Origin: an uncultured Clostridia bacterium
GTDB taxonomy: Bacteria > Bacillota > Clostridia > Oscillospirales > Acutalibacteraceae
NCBI GenBank assembly: GCA_930990065.1
Contig: CAKNOA010000014.1
Location: forward strand, 1-48,782
DNA length: 48,782 nt
Direction: 5' to 3'
A program made the position numbers and the translations under genes. The notes under the pieces were generated by a model. It saw only the letters and a list, made by a program, of their open reading frames with translations, had not been told where the DNA came from and did not search any database. Shown here one piece after another: positions 34,633 to 43,812 of this stretch (position 1 is the first letter of the stretch; the number at the start of each line of letters is the position of its first letter).

Positions 34633-36294
34633 ATGAAACTATATCGTGGCATGGCGGTATCAGAAGGATATGCCATTGGCCCCGTGCGGTATTTGTCGAG
34701 CCAAAAAGAGAATGTCCCACTGAAAAAAACGGAAAATCGCCCCAAAGAGTGGGCCCGCTTTTTACAGGCGCGCATGAAAGCCTGTTCCCATATGATGGAA
34801 CTGTACCAGCAGGCGCTATCCCGGGTGGGGGAACATTATGCCGGCATATTTAAAATTCAGCTGGCCCTGTTGCAGGATGAAGATCTACTCACGAGGATAC
34901 GCCGGTGTATTTTGGAAGCCGGTTATACGGCTGAATCGGCTATCGAAAAAACGGCGGATGAGTACCGGCATGTGTTCGAGGAAATGGACGACGAATACCT
35001 GCGGGCCCGGGAAGCGGATGTCCAGGATGTCAAGCAGCAGGTTTTAATGCAATTGGCGTCGTCCAGTACGCTGGAAAGCCGGCGGGAAACCAGCCCCGTA
35101 TGGGAAGAACCGTGTATTCTGGCGGCCGACGATATTCTGCCCAGCGAAACGTTACATATTGATGCCAGCCGGGTGCGGGGGATGATTCTGCGCCAGGGCT
35201 CCCAAATTTCCCATGCGGCCATTCTGGCCCGTTCCCTAGGTATTCCCGCAGTGGCCGGAGTGGCTGATTTGCCCCATGATGAAGATTTGTTTGTCATTGT
35301 AGATGGCTTTTCCGGGGACATTCTGGTCGATCCCCCAAAGGAGAAAGTAGCGATTTACGCCGATTTGCAACGTCAGTACGAAGCGGAGCGGCAGGCGCTG
35401 AAACAATACAGCGACGTAAAAACCGTGACCCTTGACGGGACAAGGATCGAACTCATGGCCAATATCGGCCACCCCAATGACCTGACCGGTGTACTGGATT
35501 ATGGGGCAGACGGCATTGGTCTGTTCCGCAGTGAATACCTGTTTATGTACTGCGACCAGATGCCGTCGGAGGAACAACAAACGGCCGCCTATGGCACGGT
35601 TCTGCAGGAGATGCAAGGCAAGCGGGTGATTATTCGGCTGCTGGATATTGGGGCCGATAAACAGGTGCCCTATGTCAAAATGGACCGGGAAGAAAATCCG
35701 GTGATGGGCCGGCGGGGTATCCGTTTTTGTTTGGAACACCGCGATATTCTGATGACCCAATTGCGGGCCCTTTTGCGGGCGGCCCGGTTGGGAAAATTGG
35801 GAATTTTAATTCCCATGGTGGTTTCCGCGGAAGAAATCCATACCGTGCGCCGGTTGCTCACGGAAGCGGCCCAGGCACTTCAGAATGAAGGGATCCCCTA
35901 TTCCGGCGAGTATGAACTGGGCATTATGATCGAAACACCGGCCTCCGTTATGCTGAGCCCGGAGCTGGCAAAGGAAGTGGACTTTTTCAGCATTGGCACC
36001 AACGACTTAACCCAATTTGTCATGGCGGCTGACCGGGGCAACCCAAAAGTAGGGGCGCTGTGCCAGGCGGGCAACGAGGCGGTGCGCCGTATGGTGAAAA
36101 TTACGGTGGAAAGTGCCCAAAAAGCCGGTATTTGGGTGGATGTTTGCGGGGAAGCGGCAGCCGACCCGGAATTGACGGAATTTTTATTGTCGATCGGTGT
36201 GCACAGTTTGAGTGTGGCGCCGCCTTCCCTTTTGGTCATCCGGCAAACGATCCGGCAGATTGACTTAACCAGGCTACAGGAAATCAGGGAATAA
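34633..36294 (+). CDS. ptsI: PTS enzyme I, phosphoenolpyruvate-protein phosphotransferase
   Basis: The 553-residue cytosolic enzyme takes phosphate from phosphoenolpyruvate and passes it to HPr, the first step of all PTS sugar uptake. The phospho-histidine is His194 in RQGSQISHAAILARS, flanked by GIPAVAG. The PEP-binding barrel has GLFRSEYLFM, MGRRGIRFCLEHRDI, IMIETPAS and FFSIGTNDLTQF, and Cys505 in DVCGEAA is the conserved C-terminal acid/base. It is slightly shorter than the usual 570 residues. AAAGGAGGG lies 8 bases before the ATG at 34633. No HPr or EII gene is adjacent. Confidence 0.95.
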   Translation: MKLYRGMAVSEGYAIGPVRYLSSQKENVPLKKTENRPKEWARFLQARMKACSHMMELYQQALSRVGEHYAGIFKIQLALLQDEDLLTRIRRCILEAGYTAESAIEKTADEYRHVFEEMDDEYLRAREADVQDVKQQVLMQLASSSTLESRRETSPVWEEPCILAADDILPSETLHIDASRVRGMILRQGSQISHAAILARSLGIPAVAGVADLPHDEDLFVIVDGFSGDILVDPPKEKVAIYADLQRQYEAERQALKQYSDVKTVTLDGTRIELMANIGHPNDLTGVLDYGADGIGLFRSEYLFMYCDQMPSEEQQTAAYGTVLQEMQGKRVIIRLLDIGADKQVPYVKMDREENPVMGRRGIRFCLEHRDILMTQLRALLRAARLGKLGILIPMVVSAEEIHTVRRLLTEAAQALQNEGIPYSGEYELGIMIETPASVMLSPELAKEVDFFSIGTNDLTQFVMAADRGNPKVGALCQAGNEAVRRMVKITVESAQKAGIWVDVCGEAAADPELTEFLLSIGVHSLSVAPPSLLVIRQTIRQIDLTRLQEIRE

Positions 36295-36297
36295 AGG

Positions 36298-36329
36298 AAG
36301 CTCCGCCTTTTAGGAGGCGGAGCTTTTTT
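36298..36329. terminator. Bidirectional terminator between ptsI and spoIID
   Basis: GCTCCGCCT (36300-36308) pairs with AGGCGGAGC (36315-36323), with AA and T tracts outside. The spoIID stop codon (36310-36312) lies in the loop. Confidence 0.8.
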
Positions 36330-37326
36330 CTACCAATCGGCTGCCCGGGTAGTACCAAGCCAGAATTTCGCGGTAACTCAGCCCGCAGCGGGCCAGGGCA
36401 CAGGCCCCTTCTTGGCTCATACCGACGTTGTGGCCCCAGCCCCGTACGGTGAAGGTGGCGCCACCGTCTTCCGACAACTTCCAGGTGAAATGGGCAGACC
36501 GTAGAGACAGTGCCATGCGCAGTTCACTGCCGGTACACGATACCCCGCCCACGTCGGCCTGCAAAATGGTGCCGGCGGCGGAACGGGAGGTGATGGTGAC
36601 ATCGGATAAAGGAGAACTGGTGGAAAGTTTGGCTTTTGGGAACGCTTGATGCAGGGCCTTATACAGCTCGGTAGCCGAGTAAGTAACCGTGGTCATATAG
36701 CCGGGGGCATATGCATCGCCGGGGCTGGCCACCGCTTGCAGGCACGCTTCTTCCCCGCCCCAAATATCGGCGGCGTTATCGGTTTGCCCCGAAGAAATAG
36801 CAAAAAAGCAGGCGCACACTTTTTCACCCGATGGGGTCACTAATTCCTGACCATAGACGGCGTCGACAATGGCGGAGGCTTTTTCTTCGTATGTATCAAA
36901 AGAGTCACCCCACCGAGCGCGGCGCTGGGCTTGGGTGGTATAGGTGAGGAATTCTTCCGTATTGCAGGAAAAATCCGCTTCCTCTCCGCCGGATATACGG
37001 CGTTGTTCCCGCAGCCGTCCGTAATACGTATAACAGGCGACTACCTGGGCTTTTAATGCTTCTTCTTCACAGGAAAGCGACATTTCACAAATGAGGCCCC
37101 CCGTTAAGAATTCCCGGTCCGGTACGGTTAGGATAGTACCGGTTGCCTGGTCCAAAATGCGAAAAGAATCTTCCTCTCCGGAAGCGATGTGAGAGGTTCC
37201 CCCCGGCAAGGAAGAGAAAGACTGTTTGCTCCCCCAAAACAAGAGGCCGAACGTAAAGAAAACCCCTAGTACGATCAGCCCGAAAAATACGGCCGGGTAC
37301 CGGGAATGGCGCAGGGAAAAGGCCAT
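36310..37326 (-). CDS. spoIID: SpoIID/LytB-domain protein (stage II sporulation protein D)
   Basis: The 338-residue protein has one N-terminal transmembrane segment (about residues 12-32) and an extracytoplasmic SpoIID domain, a lytic transglycosylase that cuts septal peptidoglycan during engulfment. Landmarks are EEEALKAQVVACYTYYG (the catalytic Glu region), SSGQTDNAADIW and the C-terminal RGWGHNVGMSQEGACALA...ILAWYYPGS. The length and end motif fit SpoIID closely, though vegetative LytB-type proteins share the domain. AAAGGAGG lies before the ATG. I could not find a convincing sigma-E promoter. It is the clearest hint that the organism sporulates. Confidence 0.88.
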   Translation of the reverse strand: MAFSLRHSRYPAVFFGLIVLGVFFTFGLLFWGSKQSFSSLPGGTSHIASGEEDSFRILDQATGTILTVPDREFLTGGLICEMSLSCEEEALKAQVVACYTYYGRLREQRRISGGEEADFSCNTEEFLTYTTQAQRRARWGDSFDTYEEKASAIVDAVYGQELVTPSGEKVCACFFAISSGQTDNAADIWGGEEACLQAVASPGDAYAPGYMTTVTYSATELYKALHQAFPKAKLSTSSPLSDVTITSRSAAGTILQADVGGVSCTGSELRMALSLRSAHFTWKLSEDGGATFTVRGWGHNVGMSQEGACALARCGLSYREILAWYYPGSRLVEKSSAS

Positions 37327-37484
37327 GATAGATGGTTCCTCCTTTATGAGAAGTTATACAATTTTTGCTGGTTTGTTATGCATGACGTTCCGAATTGATG
37401 GGGGATTTCGTTTTCTTTTTTCACAAAAATGAAAGAATCTGCCTTTTAAAATGCAAAAAAAACGGAAAGAAAAAGGGCGAAGCA

Positions 37485-37513
37485 TTGACACTATCAGATC
37501 GGGAGAGTACAAT
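37485..37513 (+). promoter_or_regulatory. Sigma-A promoter of the citrate synthase gene
   Basis: A perfect TTGACA (37485-37490) and TACAAT (37508-37513) are 17 bases apart. The leader of about 85 bases before 37607 shows no recognised element. Confidence 0.75.
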
Positions 37514-37606
37514 GAAATTCCCGGCGAAATCGGGGAGAGGAGCCGGGTAGCGCTTTAGGCGGCAGGCTGATTGTATTTTTATGAATATAGAAAGGGGAAA
37601 AGCGCC

Positions 37607-38974
37607 ATGATTCGCGATTATAAAGACAACCCCATCATGCAGAGTTTATGCCGGGAATACCGGGCCAATAACCAAATTGAACCCGAAATGTACAAACGGT
37701 ACCGGGTAAAAAGAGGTCTGCGTAATGCCGATGGCACCGGTGTTATGGCCGGATTAACGCGTATTTGTAATGTACATGGCTATCTGATTGACGACGGGGA
37801 AAAAATCCCCGATGAAGGCCGGCTGACTTACCGGGGGTATGATATCAACGATATTGTCAACGGGTGCATTAGGGAAAACCGGTTTGGTTTTGAAGAGGTG
37901 GTGTGGCTGCTTCTGTTTGGCCGCCTGCCCACCCGGGACCAGCTCGACAGTTTTGGCCGGCTGCTATACGAAAACCGGGAACTGCCGGAATATTTTGTCG
38001 AAGACATGATTATGAAAGCGCCTTCGCGTAATATCATGAATAAACTGGGGCGCGCTGTATTGGCGCTGTATTCCTACGACGATAATCCCGACGACCCGTC
38101 GCTGGAAAATAATATGCGCCAATCCATTCAGCTGGTGGCCCAGCTGCCTACGATTATGACGTACGCTTACCAGACCAAGCGCCGCCATTTTGACCGGCAG
38201 AGCATGTTCCTGCATCCTATGGACCCCAATCACCATACAGCGGAATCCATCCTCAACGCGCTGCGGCCGGACCGCAAATTTACCGATGAGGAAGCGAAGC
38301 TGCTGGATTTGTGCATGATGATTCACGCCGAGCACGGCGGCGGCAATAACTCCACCTTTGCGGTGCGGGTACTCAGTTCGTCGGGGACGGACATCTATTC
38401 CGCGATCGCCGGTGCGATCGGATCGCTGAAGGGGCCTCGTCACGGCGGCGCGAACCACCGGGTCATGATGATGATGGATGACCTGATGGCCCATGTGCAA
38501 AATTGGGAAAGCGACGATGAAGTGGCGTCGTACCTGGAAAAGGTTGTGCGCCGGGAAGCTGGCGACCACAGCGGGCTGATTTATGGGATCGGGCACGCGG
38601 TGTATACCCTCAGCGATCCCCGTGCCACGATTTTGAAACAAAAAGCGTATGCCCTGGCCCAGGGAACCGAGATGGAACCTAAATTCCGCTTGTTCCAGCG
38701 GGTGGAAAAATTGGCACCGGAAGTGTTTTACCGCACCAAGGGGGATGCCAAAATTGTATCGGCCAACGTGGATTTCTATTCCGGGCTGGTGTATCAGATG
38801 CTGGGCATTCCTTCGGACCTGTTCACGCCGATGTTCGCTGTTTCCCGCATTGCCGGCTGGTGTGCGCACCGCATGGAAGAAATGCTCACCGGCGGCCGGA
38901 TCATGCGGCCGGCTTACCGTTCGGTAGTGGCACCGGCGGAATACGTGCCGATTGATGAACGCGATGCAGATTGA
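37607..38974 (+). CDS. gltA: Citrate synthase
   Basis: The 455-residue enzyme condenses oxaloacetate and acetyl-CoA into citrate. Landmarks are GRLTYRGYDI, HAEHGGGNNSTFAVRV, GPRHGGANHRV, and the catalytic triad His284, His330 (GIGHAVYT) and Asp389 (NVDFYSG). It is of the longer Firmicutes type. In a fermentative clostridium it probably feeds 2-oxoglutarate and glutamate synthesis; no aconitase or isocitrate dehydrogenase gene is in the window. AAAGGGG lies before the ATG at 37607, and an upstream in-frame TTG at 37571 is rejected. The downstream membrane protein gene starts 15 bases after its stop. Confidence 0.92.
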   Translation: MIRDYKDNPIMQSLCREYRANNQIEPEMYKRYRVKRGLRNADGTGVMAGLTRICNVHGYLIDDGEKIPDEGRLTYRGYDINDIVNGCIRENRFGFEEVVWLLLFGRLPTRDQLDSFGRLLYENRELPEYFVEDMIMKAPSRNIMNKLGRAVLALYSYDDNPDDPSLENNMRQSIQLVAQLPTIMTYAYQTKRRHFDRQSMFLHPMDPNHHTAESILNALRPDRKFTDEEAKLLDLCMMIHAEHGGGNNSTFAVRVLSSSGTDIYSAIAGAIGSLKGPRHGGANHRVMMMMDDLMAHVQNWESDDEVASYLEKVVRREAGDHSGLIYGIGHAVYTLSDPRATILKQKAYALAQGTEMEPKFRLFQRVEKLAPEVFYRTKGDAKIVSANVDFYSGLVYQMLGIPSDLFTPMFAVSRIAGWCAHRMEEMLTGGRIMRPAYRSVVAPAEYVPIDERDAD

Positions 38975-38989
38975 TAAGGAGGCACTCCT

Positions 38990-39901
38990 ATGAAACGTAG
39001 AGTCATATGGGCGGTGCTGATTGCCGTACTGGGTCTGTTGATGGCCTTTGGCCAAAAAATTGTGCCGTACAGTTTGTTGGTGACCACGGGGATCACCGTG
39101 GTTTTGATGATCGTGGCCCGGTGGCTGTCTGGCGGCCATTTTCCCGGCGAAACCGGATTCCCCCGGGGAGGACGCTACCCGGCCGTGGGGCTGACAGGCC
39201 TGTTGATGGCGGCGGCCCTGTTTGGGTGTGCCTTTGGGCAATGGGAGATGATCCAGCAGGGGACAGTCAGCCAGATGATTCCCGCGTATGCGGCGGCCAT
39301 TCTGGCCGTAGCGGCAGGCGTGTGCTGTGCCGTTTTGTATGGGCCGCAGCTGGTCAACGAAGGGGTTTCCTGTTCCCAGCCGCTTTTATACTTAGCAAAC
39401 CCGCTGTTTTTGTGCGTGCTGCTTTTACAGGTGTTTGTTGAATTTTCCGCTACGGCGGGCCACACCTGCAATTTTGTGGATTTGGTGCCGTCGTGCCTGA
39501 TGCTGCTGTTTTTCTTTTATCATGGGCGCAGCTATACCTTCGAAAGCGGTATCTATTTGCGCCGGGCTCGCATGTGGGCCGTGGGGGCAGCTACCGTGGG
39601 ACTGACCGCTTCGGTGATGGCGCTACTTTCGGATTTTGGTTCCGGGGACCGGGTCTCGTCTTTGCCGGTGATGTTCCATTTTCTCACTTTGGCGCAGGCG
39701 CTGTTTGCGCTTTCGTGGCTCGCAGAAGTGAAGCAAGACGAAACCGACGGGCAAGAAGCAGGGCCGGACGGCGAACCGCTAGAAAGCGAACAGACTCCTG
39801 TAGCTGAAGCCGTTGAGCAGCCGGAGAAACCGGAAACTTCTTCGATGGAAGAAGATCTGTCCCGGGTGCTGGAAGATTACGAACGGAAAAAACGGGGATA
39901 A
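38990..39901 (+). CDS. Polytopic membrane protein of unknown function with acidic tail
   Basis: I do not recognise a family for this 303-residue protein. It has about eight hydrophobic segments spread over residues 5-245, ending near FHFLTLAQALFALSWLAEV. A highly acidic, Glu/Pro-rich tail of about 60 residues (about 247-303) ends LEDYERKKRG and is probably cytosolic. GGAGG lies 10 bases before the ATG, and it follows citrate synthase by 15 bases, so the two are probably co-transcribed up to the terminator at 39905. Function cannot be inferred. Confidence 0.75.
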   Translation: MKRRVIWAVLIAVLGLLMAFGQKIVPYSLLVTTGITVVLMIVARWLSGGHFPGETGFPRGGRYPAVGLTGLLMAAALFGCAFGQWEMIQQGTVSQMIPAYAAAILAVAAGVCCAVLYGPQLVNEGVSCSQPLLYLANPLFLCVLLLQVFVEFSATAGHTCNFVDLVPSCLMLLFFFYHGRSYTFESGIYLRRARMWAVGAATVGLTASVMALLSDFGSGDRVSSLPVMFHFLTLAQALFALSWLAEVKQDETDGQEAGPDGEPLESEQTPVAEAVEQPEKPETSSMEEDLSRVLEDYERKKRG

Positions 39902-39904
39902 CCG

Positions 39905-39935
39905 AAAAAAACCGGGCCTTGTGCCCGGTTTTTTT
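39905..39935 (+). terminator. Rho-independent terminator before gapA
   Basis: AACCGGGC (39910-39917) pairs with GCCCGGTT (39923-39930), flanked by A and T tracts. Confidence 0.8.
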
Positions 39936-39977
39936 GAAAGAGAGCCAAGCAAATCATATAAATTTTGTTTCCGGGTC

Positions 39978-40006
39978 TTGTATTCTGCTGTAAAATGCTA
40001 TAAAAT
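39978..40006 (+). promoter_or_regulatory. Promoter of gapA
   Basis: TTGTAT (39978-39983) and TAAAAT (40001-40006) are 17 bases apart. No CggR-type operator was recognised. Confidence 0.6.
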
Positions 40007-40063
40007 AAAGGCACAGTATTTTTTACCCATGACCTACAAAACATTTTAGGAGGTTCAATTTTT

Positions 40064-41080
40064 ATGGCAGTAAAAGTTGCAATCAATGGTTTTGGCCGTA
40101 TCGGCCGTCTGGCTTTCCGTCAGATGTTCGGTGCTGAAGGTTACGAGATCGTTGCTATCAACGACCTGACCAGCCCGGCTATGCTGGCTCACCTGCTCAA
40201 GTACGACACCGCGCAGGGCAACTATGTCCGCATGGGCCACACCGTTGAATCGGACGAAAACAGCATCACGGTTGACGGCAAGAAGATCACCATCTATGCC
40301 ATCAAAGACGCGGCTGAATGCCCCTGGGGCGAACTGGGTGTTGACGTTGTGCTGGAATGCACCGGCTTCTACACCAAGAAAGAAAAGGCTATGGCTCACA
40401 TCAACGCTGGCGCCAAGAAAGTGGTTATCTCCGCTCCGGCCGGCAACGATCTGAAGACCATCGTATACAGCGTAAACGAAAACACCCTGACGAAGGATGA
40501 TCAGATCATTTCGGCTGCTTCCTGCACCACGAACTGTCTGGCTCCCATGACCAAGGCCCTGAACGATGTGTATCCCATCCAGAGCGGCATCATGACCACC
40601 GTGCATGCTTACACCGGCGATCAGATGATCCTGGACGGCCCGCACCGTAAAGGCGACCTGCGCCGTGCTCGCGCTGGCGCTCAGAACATCGTTCCGAACT
40701 CCACGGGTGCTGCGAAGGCAATCGGCCTGGTTATCCCCGAACTGAACGGCAAGCTGATCGGTTCCGCTCAGCGTGTTCCGGTTCCCACGGGTTCCACCAC
40801 GATCCTGGTAGCCGTTGTCAAGGGCAAGGATGTTACGGTTGATTCCGTCAACGCCGCTATGAAGGCTCAGACTTCCGAATCCTTCGGCTACAACACCGAT
40901 CCGATCGTATCCTCCGACGTTATCGGCATGCGCTATGGCTCCCTGTTCGATGCCACGCAGACCATGGTAGCGAAGCTGGACGACGATACCTATCAGGTAC
41001 AGGTTGTTGCTTGGTACGACAACGAAAACTCCTACACCTCTCAGATGGTTCGTACGATTAAGTACTTCGCTGAACTGTAA
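40064..41080 (+). CDS. gapA: Glyceraldehyde-3-phosphate dehydrogenase
   Basis: The 338-residue NAD-dependent enzyme oxidises glyceraldehyde 3-phosphate to 1,3-bisphosphoglycerate. Landmarks are [15 protein letters not shown], the catalytic Cys154 in ASCTTNC, His181 in [10 protein letters not shown], and the C-terminal [12 protein letters not shown]. Its codon choice is clearly different from its neighbours, with many GCT, GTT and TCC codons, as expected for a very highly expressed gene. AGGAGG lies before the ATG. It stands alone with its own promoter and terminator; the other glycolytic genes are on the minus strand. Confidence 0.97.
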   Translation: MAVKVAINGFGRIGRLAFRQMFGAEGYEIVAINDLTSPAMLAHLLKYDTAQGNYVRMGHTVESDENSITVDGKKITIYAIKDAAECPWGELGVDVVLECTGFYTKKEKAMAHINAGAKKVVISAPAGNDLKTIVYSVNENTLTKDDQIISAASCTTNCLAPMTKALNDVYPIQSGIMTTVHAYTGDQMILDGPHRKGDLRRARAGAQNIVPNSTGAAKAIGLVIPELNGKLIGSAQRVPVPTGSTTILVAVVKGKDVTVDSVNAAMKAQTSESFGYNTDPIVSSDVIGMRYGSLFDATQTMVAKLDDDTYQVQVVAWYDNENSYTSQMVRTIKYFAEL

Positions 41081-41107
41081 GAGTTCTCTCGTTTATTAAA
41101 GCGTCTT

Positions 41108-41145
41108 AAAAACCGCGCAGAGTTTCGGCTCTGCGCGGTTTTTTT
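41108..41145 (+). terminator. Rho-independent terminator after gapA
   Basis: A 15-bp stem (AAAAACCGCGCAGAG, 41108-41122, with CTCTGCGCGGTTTTT, 41129-41143) runs into a T tract. Confidence 0.85.
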
Positions 41146-41227
41146 GTCCGTACACCAAAACCGTTTCTTTACAGGCATTATACCTAAATTACACGCGTTG
41201 GTGTCGTCTATATTTTAAGAAATCGAC

Positions 41228-41247
41228 AAAAAGTGCTTGCACTTTTT
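41228..41247. promoter_or_regulatory. Candidate operator overlapping the glgC -35 element
   Basis: A perfect palindrome has 9-base arms AAAAAGTGC and GCACTTTTT around TT. The -35 box TTGCAC lies inside it. A two-base spacer makes an RNA hairpin unlikely, so a protein-binding site is the better reading. The 348-base gap after gapA otherwise holds only the terminator and this promoter region. Confidence 0.5.
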
Positions 41248-41264
41248 TTCGATTGTGGTATGAT
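41237..41264 (+). promoter_or_regulatory. Promoter of the glgC-glgD-glgA operon
   Basis: TTGCAC (41237-41242) and TATGAT (41259-41264) are 16 bases apart, leaving a leader of about 160 bases before glgC. Confidence 0.5.
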
Positions 41265-41428
41265 TATAAGTGCCATAATTTATTTTGTCGAAAAGGGCCT
41301 TTTCGGCAGTTTTGCCAGAAAGGGAGGAGCCCTTTTCCTAAAGGATGGAAATGAAATGGGGCTGTGCCGTGACCGGAATTTGTGCGGTGCATGGATGCAG
41401 CGGCCAAACCTGCTGAGGAGGAATCTGA

Positions 41429-42643
41429 ATGCTACCAAAACAAGAAGTTGTTGCCATGCTGTTGGCGGGTGGACAGGGAAGCCGATTGGGCGTTCTGACA
41501 AGGAACCAGGCCAAGCCGGCCGTACCTTTCGGGGGGAAATATCGTATCATCGATTTTCCGCTCTCCAACTGTGTGAATTCCGGTATTGAAACCGTGGGGG
41601 TGCTGACCCAGTATCAGCCCCTGGAACTAAACGAATACATCGGCAGCGGCCAGCCGTGGGACTTGGACTCCATGAATGCTGGCGTTCATGTGCTGCCCCC
41701 TTATCAGCGGGCCCGAGGATCGGATTGGTACAAAGGCACCGCCAATGCCATCTATCAGAATATTCGCTTTATTGACCGGTATAACCCCGATTACGTGGTC
41801 ATCCTGTCCGGCGACCATATTTACAAAATGGACTACAGCAAGATGGTGGCATTCCACAAAGAACACGAAGCGGCCTGCACCATTGCCGAGCAGGAAGTGC
41901 CCATGGCAGAAGCCTCCCGTTTTGGTATTTTGAATACCAACGAAGACGGCTCCATTTACGAATTCGATGAAAAACCGAAACACCCGAAGAGCAACAAAGC
42001 TTCCATGGGCATTTACGTCTTTACCTGGAGCAAACTGCGCCAGTATCTGGAAGCCGATGAAGCCGATAAAAAATCGGGTAAGGACTTCGGTCATGACGTA
42101 CTGCCGGCCATGCTGGCGGCGGGCGAAAAGATGATGGCGTATAATTTCTCGGGTTACTGGAAAGATGTAGGCACCATCGAAAGCCTGTGGGAAGCCAACA
42201 TGGATTTGCTCAATCCCAATGTGCCTTTGGAATTGAATGACAATGACTGGAAGATCTATGCCCGGAACCAGGCTTTGCCGCCGCAGTATATTGCCGCCAC
42301 TGCCAATGTGCAGAATTCGATTATTTCCGAAGGCTGCAACGTGTATGGCACGGTTGATTTCAGCGTTGTGTCCAGTGACGTGTACATTGCACCCGATGCC
42401 GTGGTGCGCGATTCCATTATTATGCCCGGTGCCCGCATTGAAGAAGGCGCCGTGGTGCAGTATGCCATCGTGGCAACCGGGTCGGTGGTAGGGGCCGGAT
42501 CCGTCGTGGGCGAACGTCCCGAAAACATGGAAAACAAAGAGGATTGGGGCGTAGCCGTTGTGGGACCCGGCTGCCGGCTGGCTCCTGAAAGCAAAGTGGC
42601 ACCGAAGGAAATGATCGATGCAGAGGAGGCGGCAAAGAAATGA
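41429..42643 (+). CDS. glgC: Glucose-1-phosphate adenylyltransferase, catalytic subunit
   Basis: The 404-residue enzyme makes ADP-glucose from ATP and glucose 1-phosphate, the committed step of bacterial glycogen synthesis. It carries the nucleotide-binding signature AGGQGSRL (13-20), the [15 protein letters not shown] stretch and the sugar-binding region [11 protein letters not shown]-terminal left-handed beta-helix repeats (IISEGC...[14 protein letters not shown]) follow. AGGAGG lies before the ATG. Its last four bases overlap glgD (ATGA), so the two subunits are translationally coupled, as in Gram-positive GlgC/GlgD pairs. Confidence 0.96.
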   Translation: MLPKQEVVAMLLAGGQGSRLGVLTRNQAKPAVPFGGKYRIIDFPLSNCVNSGIETVGVLTQYQPLELNEYIGSGQPWDLDSMNAGVHVLPPYQRARGSDWYKGTANAIYQNIRFIDRYNPDYVVILSGDHIYKMDYSKMVAFHKEHEAACTIAEQEVPMAEASRFGILNTNEDGSIYEFDEKPKHPKSNKASMGIYVFTWSKLRQYLEADEADKKSGKDFGHDVLPAMLAAGEKMMAYNFSGYWKDVGTIESLWEANMDLLNPNVPLELNDNDWKIYARNQALPPQYIAATANVQNSIISEGCNVYGTVDFSVVSSDVYIAPDAVVRDSIIMPGARIEEGAVVQYAIVATGSVVGAGSVVGERPENMENKEDWGVAVVGPGCRLAPESKVAPKEMIDAEEAAKK

Positions 42644-43755
42644 GAGGCAACAACATTCTTGGCATTTTGTTTGCCAATGTACATGATGAAAAAGTTCACG
42701 AACTGACCGAAGTACGCACGCTGGCGTCGGCGCCTTTTGGCGGCCGGTACCGTCTGATCGACTTCCCGCTTTCCAACATGGTCAATTCCGGTATCAACAA
42801 GGTAGGCGTTATCACCAATAACAACTACCAGTCGCTGCTGGACCATCTAGGATCGGGTAAAGCGTGGGATCTTTCCCGGAAACGTGAAGGCTTGTATATC
42901 CTGCCGCCGTTTGGTACGGAAAACAGCCGGTATGTCAACCGGGTGGAAGCACTGTCGGCCATCAGCAATTTTATTGTCAATTCCCGCGAAGAATATGTGC
43001 TGCTGTGCGACTGCGATATTGTGTGCAACATTGATTACGGTGAAGTACTGGCTTCCCATATCAAGAATAACGCCGATATTACGGTGGTGTATAAATCCGG
43101 CAAATTGCCTACCCATGATTCCGACACGGTGACGTTGTCCACCTCGCCGGAAGGCCGTGTGGTAGAACTGCTTGTGAACCCCACCCAGGAAGGCGAATGC
43201 AACTATGGCATGAGCATGTCCCTGCTGCGCCGGGATCTGCTGCTGCGGCTGGTTCATGAATGCGTCAGCCGCAACGCCTATGACGTATATCGCGACATTA
43301 TGCAGCGCAACCTGAATAACCTGCGTATTTTCGGGTATGAATTTACCGGTTATGCGGCCAATATCTGCTCGATCAATAGCTTCTATGAAGCGAATATGGC
43401 CTTGATGCTGCCCAAAGTGCGGGAACAGCTGTTTAACCCCATGCGCCCGATTTACACCAAAGTGCGTGACGACATGCCTACCCGGTATGGGCTGGGTTCC
43501 GTTGTCAAAAACTCCCTGGTGGCCGACGGCAGCCTGATCGAAGGGGAAGTGGAAAACTGCGTGATTTTCCGTGGCGTGAAAGTGGCCAAAGGCGCCAAAC
43601 TGCAAAACTGCATCATCATGCAGGATACCGTCATTGGCGAAAACAGCAGCCTGAGCTATGTTGTCACGGATAAAGACGTACAAATTCAGAACGACCGTAC
43701 CCTGATGGGCTTCCAGTCGTACCCGGTGTTTATCGCCAAAGGGAGCGTGGTATAA
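42640..43755 (+). CDS. glgD: Glucose-1-phosphate adenylyltransferase, GlgD subunit
   Basis: The 371-residue paralogue of GlgC keeps the fold ([28 protein letters not shown]-terminal beta-helix) but has lost the glycine-rich nucleotide motif at the N-terminus ([14 protein letters not shown] in its place). That agrees with a role as non-catalytic or regulatory partner in a GlgC/GlgD heteromer. It overlaps glgC by four bases and precedes glgA by 57 bases. Length fits the family. Confidence 0.94.
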   Translation: MRGNNILGILFANVHDEKVHELTEVRTLASAPFGGRYRLIDFPLSNMVNSGINKVGVITNNNYQSLLDHLGSGKAWDLSRKREGLYILPPFGTENSRYVNRVEALSAISNFIVNSREEYVLLCDCDIVCNIDYGEVLASHIKNNADITVVYKSGKLPTHDSDTVTLSTSPEGRVVELLVNPTQEGECNYGMSMSLLRRDLLLRLVHECVSRNAYDVYRDIMQRNLNNLRIFGYEFTGYAANICSINSFYEANMALMLPKVREQLFNPMRPIYTKVRDDMPTRYGLGSVVKNSLVADGSLIEGEVENCVIFRGVKVAKGAKLQNCIIMQDTVIGENSSLSYVVTDKDVQIQNDRTLMGFQSYPVFIAKGSVV

Positions 43756-43812
43756 AAATTCCCGCGGGAGGGATTTGTTCGTGAGGAAAAAGGAAAGTAG
43801 GTGTGAAAATCC

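Noticed and set aside
37327-37480. Sigma-E promoter for spoIID
   Set aside because: A GCATAAC/TATAACTT pair is present on the minus strand, but the -10 match is poor and the spacing off, so I did not annotate it.
41152-41204. ACACCAA/TTGGTGT inverted repeat downstream of gapA
   Set aside because: Seven-base arms separated by 39 bases are easily expected by chance and form no compact structure.
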